Below are positions 22,241-29,773 of a stretch of DNA of 32,065 bases, piece by piece (position 1 is the stretch's first letter; every line of letters starts with the position of its first letter). The translations under genes were made by a program, and so were the position numbers. Source of the stretch: Oscillospiraceae bacterium (GTDB taxonomy: Bacteria; Bacillota; Clostridia; Oscillospirales; Oscillospiraceae); assembly GCA_017419715.1 (NCBI GenBank), contig JAFOKO010000152.1:1-32065 (forward strand). The letters run 5' to 3'. The notes beneath the pieces are model-generated. The model searched no databases and was not told the DNA's origin. It saw nothing but the letters and a program-made list of their open reading frames with translations.

Positions 22241-23467
22241 ATGAGATATCCTCTGGAACAGATATATCCCCACCCGGAGGAACCGAAGCGGCTGCTGGCT
22301 TTGCGGGAGGCGCTATTGGCCGATGGACACCGGCCGGAGGCGATCCGGTACTTTACCGCCCCGGGTAGAACGGAGCTGGGCGGCAACCACACTGACCACC
22401 AGCACGGACTGGTTCTGGCGGCTGCTGTGGATGTGGACGCCGTGGCGGCTGTGGCCCCCAACGACCTGAACCTGGTGCGGCTTTGGTCCGAGGGCTTTGC
22501 ACCCTGTGAAGTCTCTTTAGACCTCACTCAAAACGCGCCCGCGCCCAAGGAAAGCGAGCTGTCTTTGCTTCAGGGCATGGTGTCGCTCTGCCTGCCGCTG
22601 GGCCGGGCCTGTGGCCTGGACATTCGCGCTTCCTCCACGGTGCTGCCGGGGGGCGGCCTGTCCTCATCGGCCTGCTTTGAAGTGCTTCTGGCAGAGATTC
22701 TTAACGCCCTGTGGTGCGCGGACAGCCTTCCCCCCTTGAAACTGGCCGAGCTGGGCCAGCGGGTGGAGAACGACTGGTTCGGCAAGCCCAGCGGGCGGCT
22801 GGATCAAAGCGCCAGCGCATTCGGCGGCGTCTGCTATATGGATTTTGCGGACCCGGACGAGCCTGTAGTGGAACGCTTGCCGCTGAATCTGGACGCTGCA
22901 GGTTATGCCCTTTTCCTCATCTCTTGCGGGGCGGGGCACGCCGGATTGACCAGCGAATACGCCGCCATCCCCGGAGAGCTGGGGAAGCTCTGTGCCTGCC
23001 TGAACAAGCAGACTTTGCGGGAGCTCCCCGAGGCGGAATTCTACGCCCGCCTGCCGGCGTTGCGCCGGCGTTGCGGCGACCGTGCCATCCTTCGGGCAAT
23101 GCACATTTATGACGAAAACCGTCGGGTCAAAGCCCAGCGCGAGGCCCTTCTGCAGGGAGACTTTCCCGCTTATTTGCAGCTGGTTAACTCCTCTGGCCTG
23201 TCCTCCTGGCGCTTTCTGCAAAATGTCACGCCGCTGGGCGCGGCGGCCGAGCAGCCCATGGCGTTGACCCTGGCGCTGTGTGAAAAAGCGCTGGACGGCA
23301 GGGGTGCCTGCCGGGTGCATGGTGGCGGCTTTGCCGGAACGGCCCAGGCCTATGTTCCCCTGGAACTGGCGGATCGCTTCCGAACGGACATGGAGCGTGT
23401 GCTTGGTCCGGGTGCATGCCAACGCCGCCGCGTTCGGTCCGTTGGTGCGGGAGAGATTCTGTTATGA
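22241..23467 (+). CDS. galK: galactokinase (GHMP kinase family)
   Basis: Phosphorylates galactose, or a close relative, at C1 with ATP. The 408 residues show the galactokinase signature PGRTELGGNHTDH (41-53; R43, E45, H50, D52), the ATP loop LPGGGLSSSA (135-144), catalytic D188 in GRLDQS, and the third GHMP motif HGGGFAGTAQAYV near the C-terminus. Usual family members read GEH where this has GGNH. ATG 22241 follows GGGAGG. No galT, galE or transporter gene lies nearby, so the sugar pathway is incomplete in this window and a different sugar is possible. Confidence 0.9.
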   Translation: MRYPLEQIYPHPEEPKRLLALREALLADGHRPEAIRYFTAPGRTELGGNHTDHQHGLVLAAAVDVDAVAAVAPNDLNLVRLWSEGFAPCEVSLDLTQNAPAPKESELSLLQGMVSLCLPLGRACGLDIRASSTVLPGGGLSSSACFEVLLAEILNALWCADSLPPLKLAELGQRVENDWFGKPSGRLDQSASAFGGVCYMDFADPDEPVVERLPLNLDAAGYALFLISCGAGHAGLTSEYAAIPGELGKLCACLNKQTLRELPEAEFYARLPALRRRCGDRAILRAMHIYDENRRVKAQREALLQGDFPAYLQLVNSSGLSSWRFLQNVTPLGAAAEQPMALTLALCEKALDGRGACRVHGGGFAGTAQAYVPLELADRFRTDMERVLGPGACQRRRVRSVGAGEILL

Positions 23468-23472
23468 CAGGG

Positions 23473-23521
23473 TTCGACTGATGTTTACATAATTCGATAA
23501 TATTCGACATCGAATGTCGAA
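23473..23521. promoter_or_regulatory. cluster of 0A-box-like sites upstream of spo0A
   Basis: The Spo0A box is TGTCGAA. A perfect inverted pair occurs, TTCGACA (23503-23509) and TGTCGAA (23515-23521), with two weaker half-sites, TTCGACT (23473-23479) and TTCGATA (23493-23499). The cluster lies about 120-170 bases before the spo0A start, which fits autoregulation. Confidence 0.72.
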
Positions 23522-23532
23522 AAACCGAGGAA

Positions 23533-23567
23533 AATTCAAGGAATTTCCGCATTTTTCTCCTTGAATT
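23533..23567. other. hairpin in the galK-spo0A gap, overlapping sigma-H-like elements
   Basis: AATTCAAGGA (23533-23542) pairs with TCCTTGAATT (23558-23567). There is no T-run, so it is at best a weak terminator for galK. AGGAATT and GAAT within it resemble a sigma-H promoter, but the gap between them is 2-3 bases too long. Confidence 0.5.
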
Positions 23568-23641
23568 ATTCGCCATTTTATGGTAAGTTATCCATGCAAA
23601 AGAGAGATAGAGCAATTCCAACATAGTAAGGAGAGGAAACA

Positions 23642-24412
23642 ATGGAAAAACGCACAACCGTCCTGATCGCGGACGGAAGCGAGGAATTTTGCATTCAGCT
23701 TTCCAGAGTGCTTCAAAATGACGGGTATCAAGTGATGGGGACCGCTACGGACGGACAGTCTGCTATGGAGCAGCTTCGGGCAGTGGAGCCGGATGTGCTG
23801 ATTTTGGATCTGATGCTTTCCAAGGTTGACGGCGTTACAGTGCTGAAAAGCATTTCCCAGAAGAAGCGACCGAAGCTCTTGCTTTTGGCTGCATTTACGA
23901 CGGATTATGTGGCAGGAGTTGCGGCTTCGTTGGGCGCGGACTACCTGATGCTGAAGCCGGTGATGCCTCAGACAGTGGCAGATCGTCTGGAGGAGATCCT
24001 GCAGACGGAACGGCCCCTGGACCGCCGCAAGAACGCGGAGCCGGATATTGAGACCATGGTGACCAACGTCATCCATGAGATCGGCGTTCCGGCCCATATC
24101 AAGGGCTACCAGTACTTGCGGGAAGCCATCATCATCGCCGTGGGTGATATGGAGGTCATCAACGCCATCACCAAGGTGCTGTATCCGCAAGTGGCCAAGA
24201 CATTCGCCACCACGCCCTCCCGGGTGGAGCGGGCCATTCGGCACGCCATCGAGGTGGCCTGGGACCGGGGCGATCTGGACACCCTCCAGCGCTTCTTTGG
24301 CTACACGGTCTCCAACACCAAGGGCAAGCCCACCAATTCCGAGTTCATAGCCTTGATTGCAGATCGGCTCCAGCTTCAGCTTCGCTCCGGCGAGGCCAAG
24401 CTTGTCCGCTGA
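23642..24412 (+). CDS. spo0A: sporulation master regulator Spo0A
   Basis: Response regulator that commits cells to sporulation; 256 residues. The C-terminal effector domain is unmistakable: [19 protein letters not shown] (145-163), [17 protein letters not shown] with the recognition helix, and [19 protein letters not shown]. The receiver (about 5-120) keeps phosphoacceptor D56 (LILDLMLS) and K105 but departs from the Bacillus form: the acidic pair is D11-G12 rather than Asp-Asp, the conserved Thr of LTAF is Ala (LLAAF), and MPHLDG reads LSKVDG. Phosphorylation chemistry may therefore differ. ATG 23642 follows AAGGAGAGG. 0A-box-like sites lie upstream and a strong terminator follows. Confidence 0.95.
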   Translation: MEKRTTVLIADGSEEFCIQLSRVLQNDGYQVMGTATDGQSAMEQLRAVEPDVLILDLMLSKVDGVTVLKSISQKKRPKLLLLAAFTTDYVAGVAASLGADYLMLKPVMPQTVADRLEEILQTERPLDRRKNAEPDIETMVTNVIHEIGVPAHIKGYQYLREAIIIAVGDMEVINAITKVLYPQVAKTFATTPSRVERAIRHAIEVAWDRGDLDTLQRFFGYTVSNTKGKPTNSEFIALIADRLQLQLRSGEAKLVR

Positions 24413-24423
24413 ATCGGAAAGAC

Positions 24424-24464
24424 ACGACCTCCGACGCTTCGTAAGAAGCGTCGGAGGTCGTTTT
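24424..24464 (+). terminator. intrinsic terminator of spo0A
   Basis: A perfect 16-bp stem, ACGACCTCCGACGCTT (24424-24439) with AAGCGTCGGAGGTCGT (24446-24461), loop CGTAAG, then TTTT. Confidence 0.92.
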
Positions 24465-24466
24465 GG

Positions 24467-24531
24467 CGTGACCAGTGACCAGGGGGCGGGGGCGTTGCGG
24501 TGTGCTCTGCAGGGACAAGCAATGCTTGCCC
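24467..24531. repeat. short repeats in the spo0A-trkH gap
   Basis: GTGACCA occurs twice in tandem (from 24464), echoing the 7-bp repeats at 3428. CAAGCA (24516-24521) and TGCTTG (24523-24528) form a small palindrome flanked by GGG and CCC, similar in design to the units after mnmG. The rest of this 217-base gap shows nothing I can read. Confidence 0.45.
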
Positions 24532-24629
24532 GCCTTTTCCTCGCACGGACCAGTCGCCAGGGCTCACAGACCGTAGGAGACGGGTTCCCCGTTCCCCTGT
24601 GCCTTATGGTCTTTGCTTCTTGTGATGCT

Positions 24630-26075
24630 TCACTTCCGCAACCAGGTGGAGGGCGACAGGGAGATCAGCATGGGATAGATCTCCAAGCGGCCAAACAGCA
24701 TGGCGATGGACAGAACAAATTTGAAGAAGGGTCCGTAGCCGGAGTAGCTGGCGGCGGGGCCGACCAGGTTGAGGCCTGGGCCAATGTTGTTGTAACAGGC
24801 CGCCACGGCGGTAAAGTTGGAAACGCCGTCGAAGCCGGGCTGGAAGGAGACAATAAACCAGAATGCGGCAAACAGGCCGATATAGAGCGAAAAATAGGTG
24901 CCGACACTGATAAGCGTGGCGTTGTCCACGGGCTTGCCCTCGAAGCGGACCGAGGTGACAGAGCGGGGATAGAGCAGATGCCGGATCTCCCGCCGGATGG
25001 TTTTGAACATCAGCACCACCCGGGAGACCTTGAGCCCGCCCGCTGTGGAGCCCGCGCATGCGCCGATGAACATCAACAACACCAGAATCATCCGGGACAC
25101 GGCGGGCCATTCGTCAAAGTTCACCGTGGAAAAGCCTGTGGTGGAGGAGATGGAGGTCACTTGAAAGTAGGCGGCCCGGATCCCCTCTGCCGTATTCCCG
25201 ATTTGCGGTGTGATATTCACGGAGATCAGCGCCGTGGCAAGGAAGATGATCACAAGATAGGTCCACAGCTCCTCACTCCGAAACGCGGAGCGGAAGCGCC
25301 GGATGACCAGCAGGAAGTAGAGGTTGAAGTTCACGCCAAAGAGCATCATGAAGACCGCGATGACCCATTGCTGATAGGGCGTGTAGTCCGCAAGACTGGT
25401 GGTCTTCATGCCAAAACCGCCGGTGCCGGCTGTGCCGAAGGTGTGGATGGCGCTGTCAAACAGCGGCATTCCGCCCACCACAAGGAGCGCCAGCTCCAAA
25501 GCTGTCATGGCGATATAGAGCAGGTAAAGGATCTTGGCGGTGTCCCGTAGCCGGGGGGAGAGCTTGCCCATGGTGGGGCCGGGCATTTCCGCCCGGAGGA
25601 TGTGGATGGTCTGCCCGGAGAGATTCGGCATCACTGCCACCATCAGCACCAGCATGCCCATGCCGCCGATCCAGTGGGTAAAGCTCCGCCAGAACAGCAT
25701 AGAGCGGGACATGGCTTCTACATCGTCCAGAATGGAGGCCCCGGTGGTGGTGAAGCCGGAGACTGTCTCGAAAAAGGCGTCCACAAAGCTGGGGATCTCT
25801 CCGCTAATGACGAAGGGAAGCGCGCCTAGAGCAGAGGCACAGAGCCAGGCAAGGGCGGTAATGAAAAAGCCTTCCTTGGCGTAGATCACCTGGTCGTCGG
25901 TGCGGCAGAGCTTGCACAACAGCATGCCCAGGCCGACGCAAAGGACCGCGGTGCTCAGAAAGGGGAGTTGCCCGCCGTCCCAGTAGTAGAGGGAGACAGC
26001 CAGCGGTAGCAGTAGTAGGCAGCCCTCCAGCAGTAAGATCCGCCCAATCAGGAAAAAAACCATTTTCCGGTTCAT
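24630..26075 (-). CDS. trkH: Trk-type potassium channel subunit TrkH
   Basis: Membrane pore of a Trk/Ktr potassium uptake system, 481 residues. The four pore loops are present: SGFTTTGASIL, GTAGTGGFGMK, SSTTGFSTVNF and ACYNNIGPGL, each carrying the selectivity-filter Gly. CAGSTAGGLK, between the third and fourth repeats, is a TrkH landmark. ATG 26075 has AGGAGGG upstream and lies ten bases after trkA, so the two form one operon and one complex. It is the last gene of the potassium run. Confidence 0.95.
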   Translation of the reverse strand: MNRKMVFFLIGRILLLEGCLLLLPLAVSLYYWDGGQLPFLSTAVLCVGLGMLLCKLCRTDDQVIYAKEGFFITALAWLCASALGALPFVISGEIPSFVDAFFETVSGFTTTGASILDDVEAMSRSMLFWRSFTHWIGGMGMLVLMVAVMPNLSGQTIHILRAEMPGPTMGKLSPRLRDTAKILYLLYIAMTALELALLVVGGMPLFDSAIHTFGTAGTGGFGMKTTSLADYTPYQQWVIAVFMMLFGVNFNLYFLLVIRRFRSAFRSEELWTYLVIIFLATALISVNITPQIGNTAEGIRAAYFQVTSISSTTGFSTVNFDEWPAVSRMILVLLMFIGACAGSTAGGLKVSRVVLMFKTIRREIRHLLYPRSVTSVRFEGKPVDNATLISVGTYFSLYIGLFAAFWFIVSFQPGFDGVSNFTAVAACYNNIGPGLNLVGPAASYSGYGPFFKFVLSIAMLFGRLEIYPMLISLSPSTWLRK

Positions 26076-26085
26076 GATGGCCCTC

Positions 26086-27447
26086 CTAAAGCAGAATATC
26101 TGCCAAGGTATTCAACCTTTGCTGCCCGGCAATGACTACGACCCGGTCGCCTGGAAGGATCATGTCGTTACCGGCGGGGATGATGGCCTTGCGGTCCCGA
26201 AGCAGACCGGCGATCAGAATGTTCTTTTTCAGCCGTAGATCCTTGAGGGGAATGCCGGTGTAGGCCGCCTCGTTGCTAACGATGAATTCCAGTGCTTCGG
26301 CCTTGCCGTCCATCAGCTGATAGAGATTCTCGATGGAAGAAGAGCCCATGGAGGACTGCAGGGCGCGCACATAGCGCAAGACCACGCTCACCACCACGGC
26401 CTTTGGGGATACCACATTTTCCAGACCCATCTGGGCAGCCATCTTTGCCATTTCGTCGATGTTGACCTTGGCAATGACCTGGCCCACATGCTGGGCCCTG
26501 GCGTAGTAGGCGGCCAGAATGTTTTCCTCGTCCATGCCGGTCAAGCAGACGAAGGCGTCCTGGTCCTGGAGTCTGGCTTCCTGGAGAACCTCCGGATGGG
26601 TACCGTCTCCTAATTCCGTTTCGATGGCGGGGTACACATCGCTGAATTTGTGAAGCGTCGCCTTATCGGTGTCGATCAGCTTTACATTGGAGCCAGAGTT
26701 CAGTAGCAGCTTGGAGAGATAGAAGGCAATTCGGCTGCCGCCCAGCAGTAGGACATTCCGGGCCTGCTTTTTGGCCAGACCGATGGTCTTGAAGAGCTTC
26801 CAGAGCTCCACCCGGTCCGCCGTGATACCGATGCGGTCACCGATTTCCAGCACATAATCGCCCCGGGGGATGACGACTTCGTTGCCGCGCTGCACCGCGC
26901 ACACCAGAAACATGGCCTTGAAGCGGCCGCGCAAGTCTTCCAGCTTGTGCCCCACAAAGGGGGAATCCTCCTTCAATCGGATCTCCACCATTTCAAAGTT
27001 CCGCCGGGAAAAGGTCTCCACCTTGGAGGCGGCGGGGAGCTTGAGGATGTGGTGGATCTCCTGGGCAGTCAAAAACTCCGGATTGATGGGCATGGACAGG
27101 CCCAGCTGCTCGCGTAGAAAGCCCAGCGATTTGTCGTTGTATTGGGGATTTCGGATGCGGGCGATGGTGTGTTTGGCCCCTTGGCGGCGGGCCAGGTAGC
27201 AGATCAGCATATTCAGTTCGTCCGAGCCGGTCACGGCAATCAGCAGGTCGGTTTTTTCCACGCCGGCCTCCAGCAGGGCTTCACAGTCCGCGCCGCTTCC
27301 GGACACGCACATCACATCATAGCGATCGTTCATCGTCTCCAGCAGATCCGAGCGGCTGTCCATGGCTACCACATCGTGGCCCTCCGCCACCAGCACGCTG
27401 AGCAGCGCCACGCCGATCTTTCCACAGCCTACAAGTATGATCCTCAT
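26086..27447 (-). CDS. trkA: Trk potassium uptake regulator TrkA
   Basis: Cytosolic gating ring of the Trk system, 453 residues with two RCK repeats. The first NAD-binding fold has GCGKIG (7-12) and D30 (VVAMDSRSD), followed by RCK_C at about 140-225. The second begins at about 230 with LLLGGSRIAFYL, whose glycine pattern is degenerate, and ends with a second RCK_C (to 453). ATG 27447 follows GGAGG. Stop and start of trkA and trkH are ten bases apart. The usual ligands are NAD(H), ATP or c-di-AMP. Confidence 0.95.
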   Translation of the reverse strand: MRIILVGCGKIGVALLSVLVAEGHDVVAMDSRSDLLETMNDRYDVMCVSGSGADCEALLEAGVEKTDLLIAVTGSDELNMLICYLARRQGAKHTIARIRNPQYNDKSLGFLREQLGLSMPINPEFLTAQEIHHILKLPAASKVETFSRRNFEMVEIRLKEDSPFVGHKLEDLRGRFKAMFLVCAVQRGNEVVIPRGDYVLEIGDRIGITADRVELWKLFKTIGLAKKQARNVLLLGGSRIAFYLSKLLLNSGSNVKLIDTDKATLHKFSDVYPAIETELGDGTHPEVLQEARLQDQDAFVCLTGMDEENILAAYYARAQHVGQVIAKVNIDEMAKMAAQMGLENVVSPKAVVVSVVLRYVRALQSSMGSSSIENLYQLMDGKAEALEFIVSNEAAYTGIPLKDLRLKKNILIAGLLRDRKAIIPAGNDMILPGDRVVVIAGQQRLNTLADILL

Positions 27448-27495
27448 TGCAAAAAACCTCCAGGGAAATTGATAGTGCGCGCTAGCGGAACGCGC

Positions 27496-28143
27496 TCAGC
27501 GAATATGGAAGCACTTCCGGATACTTTGCAGTTCGCCCACCACATAGGCGACATCACCGGCCTTGAAGGCCCGGTCCGGCTTCGGCATTTTGACCTGGCC
27601 GTTGATGCGAAGAGAGATCAGATTGAGTTCATGTTTTCTCCGAAGATCCAGTTCCACCAGGGTTTTGCCGTACCACTCCTCCGGCACAGCCATCTCGTAG
27701 ATGGAGTAGCCGCCCTCGAACTGCATATAGTCGAGGATCTTCTCCGAGGCGTACTTGATGGCAAGCCGCCGGGCGACCTGCTTTTCGGGGTAGACCACCT
27801 CGTCCGCCCCGTTGCGCAAAAGAAACTTCTCCTGGATCTCATTCTTGGCCCGGGAGATGACCTGCTTGGCCCCCAACTCCTTGAGCAGAGAGGTGGTTTC
27901 CAGCGAGGTCTGAAAGTTTTCCGAGATGGTCACCACGCACAGGTCGTAGTTGCCCACCCCCAGGGTAGACAAAAAATTCGGATTCGTGCAGTCGCCGATC
28001 TGGGCGTCTGTGACATAGGGCATCACGGCGTTGATCAAATTTTCCCGCACATCTACGATCATGATCTCATAGCCCTGCTCGTTCATCTGCCGGGCCAGCA
28101 TAGAGCCGAAATTTCCGGCCCCCAGGATTAGTACGGATTTCAT
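27496..28143 (-). CDS. ktrA: KtrA-type potassium uptake regulator (single RCK)
   Basis: A 215-residue cytosolic protein with one RCK unit: NAD-binding GAGNFG (8-13) and D31 (IMIVDVREN), then RCK_C from about residue 140 (GKTLVELDLRRKHELNLISL). The length and single unit fit KtrA/KtrC rather than TrkA. ATG 28143 has AAAGGAG five bases upstream. It should gate the KtrB-like pore encoded just upstream, from which it is separated by the hairpin array at 28185-28378. The trkA gene follows after 48 bases. Confidence 0.92.
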   Translation of the reverse strand: MKSVLILGAGNFGSMLARQMNEQGYEIMIVDVRENLINAVMPYVTDAQIGDCTNPNFLSTLGVGNYDLCVVTISENFQTSLETTSLLKELGAKQVISRAKNEIQEKFLLRNGADEVVYPEKQVARRLAIKYASEKILDYMQFEGGYSIYEMAVPEEWYGKTLVELDLRRKHELNLISLRINGQVKMPKPDRAFKAGDVAYVVGELQSIRKCFHIR

Positions 28144-28184
28144 TGGAACTCCTTTCCATAAATGCAGAATGCAGCGTTAGGGTG

Positions 28185-28378
28185 ATGAAGTATGCTTCAC
28201 ATATGAAGTAAGGCTTTGCCTTATGAAGACGCTTCGCTTATGAAGTATGGCTTCGCCATATCTCATATAGCGGAAGCCTTCCCGTTTTGCCGATATTGCC
28301 GCAGGCAATACTTCATATCTCCAGAGGAGATACTTCATACCCGGAAGGGGTACTTCATATCCCAAAGGGACATGTCAT
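28185..28378. repeat. array of about eight small hairpin units with inverted halves
   Basis: ATGAAG(TA) recurs at 28185, 28203, 28223 and 28240, then its inverse TACTTCAT at 28309, 28331 and 28351 plus a decayed copy near 28371. Between them lie short self-complementary cores such as AGGCTTTGCCT, TGGCTTCGCCA and ATCTCCAGAGGAGAT. Units are 17-22 bases, and orientation flips near 28290. The array fills the 247-base gap between ktrB-like and ktrA-like genes. No gene is present in it. Confidence 0.85.
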
Positions 28379-28390
28379 ATTTCCCAGAAA

Positions 28391-29773
28391 CTATCCCACC
28401 GTCACCGTTTCCAGCGGCTTCTTGCCGGGGGGGTTCTTTCCGCCGGGGAGGAGGGCGTAGACCAGGGTCAACGCGCCGACGCGACCGAGGAACATCAGGA
28501 TCATCAAAATAATCCGGGAACAGTGGTGCAGGCTCGGAGTGATGCCGAGGGTCAAGCCCACGGTGCCCACCGCAGAACTGGTTTCAAACATACAGGTCAA
28601 CAGCGGCAGATCCTCCACCCGGGAGAGTACGGCGGAGCCGACCGTGAACAGCATCAGATACAGGAACAGGATCGTACCGGCATTCCGGATCGCGTCCTGC
28701 CCGATCCGGCGGCGGAAGCACTCCACATCATCCCGGCGGCGGAATACGGTGGCGCCGGCCAGAAAGAGCACGGCGACCGTAGTGGTCTTCATGCCGCCGG
28801 CCGTGGAGCCGGGTGAGCCGCCCACCAGCATCAGGGCGATCATCTGCAGAATGCCCGGTTCGGACATTTTCGTCAAGTCGGCAGTGTTAAAACCGGCAGT
28901 CCGCGTGGTGACGGACTGAAACAGAGAGGCCAGGATCCGCTCTTTCAGAGGCAGATCCCGGTATTCCAGCAGGAAGTTCAACCCGGCGGGGAGCAGAATC
29001 AGCACCACCGAGGTCACCAGCACCAGCTTGGTTTGCAGCCGAAGGCGGCGGAGGTGGAAGCAGTTTTCCTGCAGATCCTCCCACACCAGAAAGCCGATGC
29101 CGCCCACGATGATCAACAGCATGATGACCGTGTTGACCCATGCGTCTGTCCCGTAGCTGGTGAGGGAGGAATACTTTTCCCGCACCCCCATCAGATCAAA
29201 GCCCGCGTTGCAGAAGGCGGAAATGGAGTGGAACACACTGTACCACAGTCCCTTGGCAAAGCCATAATCCCGCACGAAGACTGGCAGCAGCAGCAGCGCG
29301 CCGCACAGCTCCACGAAGATGGAGCCCCGGAGGATGAAGCCCGTCCGCCGGACGATGCCGCCCACCTGGGGCGCGGAGATGGATTGCTGCATCATGTTTC
29401 GCTGGGCCAGGCTGATCCGCCGACCCCAGAGCCGGAAGAAGGTTACGGCGACGGTGATAACGCCCAGTCCGCCGATCTGGATCAGCGCCAGAATGATGAG
29501 CTGGCCCCAGACCGTCCAGTGGGTGGCCGTGTCCTGCACCACCAGACCGGTCACACAAGCGGCGGAGACGGAGGTGAAAAGCGTGTCGGCAAAGGGCGTC
29601 ACGCGCCCGTCCCGGCTGCACAGCGGCAGCATCAGAAGCAGGGCGCCGAGCAGGATCAAGCCCAGAAAACCCAAAAGTATGACTTGAAAGGAAGCAGTGG
29701 TGTGGTTTTTTCGAATCAAGAACCCTAAGCGCAAGAAGGTTCCCCCTTTCGACCCCTTGGGGGAAGCAATCAT
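28391..29773 (-). CDS. ktrB: KtrB-type potassium channel subunit
   Basis: Second pore protein of the window, 460 residues in the ATG form. Pore loops: VSAACVTGLVV, SAFCNAGFDLM, TTRTAGFNTAD and SSAVGTVGLTLG, with the family landmark GGSPGSTAGGMKTTT. These match KtrB better than TrkH. ATG 29773 overlaps the stop of the MATE gene (ATGA), with AAGGTG upstream. A TTG at 29734 behind AAAGGGGG gives a more KtrB-like N-terminus and is a serious alternative. KtrA is encoded downstream beyond the hairpin array. Confidence 0.93.
   Translation of the reverse strand: MIASPKGSKGGTFLRLGFLIRKNHTTASFQVILLGFLGLILLGALLLMLPLCSRDGRVTPFADTLFTSVSAACVTGLVVQDTATHWTVWGQLIILALIQIGGLGVITVAVTFFRLWGRRISLAQRNMMQQSISAPQVGGIVRRTGFILRGSIFVELCGALLLLPVFVRDYGFAKGLWYSVFHSISAFCNAGFDLMGVREKYSSLTSYGTDAWVNTVIMLLIIVGGIGFLVWEDLQENCFHLRRLRLQTKLVLVTSVVLILLPAGLNFLLEYRDLPLKERILASLFQSVTTRTAGFNTADLTKMSEPGILQMIALMLVGGSPGSTAGGMKTTTVAVLFLAGATVFRRRDDVECFRRRIGQDAIRNAGTILFLYLMLFTVGSAVLSRVEDLPLLTCMFETSSAVGTVGLTLGITPSLHHCSRIILMILMFLGRVGALTLVYALLPGGKNPPGKKPLETVTVG

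Noticed and set aside
23539-23566. Sigma-H promoter for spo0A
   Set aside because: AGGAATT and GAAT are present, but the spacing is 2-3 bases longer than the known consensus allows; not called as a promoter.
24357-25550. A 397-residue plus-strand frame opposite trkH
   Set aside because: It is antisense to a clear TrkH gene, rich in Gly/Asp/His shadow residues, and its first part lies in the spo0A end and terminator.
28177-28365. A 62-residue minus-strand frame across the hairpin array
   Set aside because: It is made wholly of repeat units, has no good ribosome binding site and resembles no protein.
28185-28378. CRISPR array
   Set aside because: Units are 17-22 bp with self-complementary cores and no unique spacers of constant length, and no cas genes are present.
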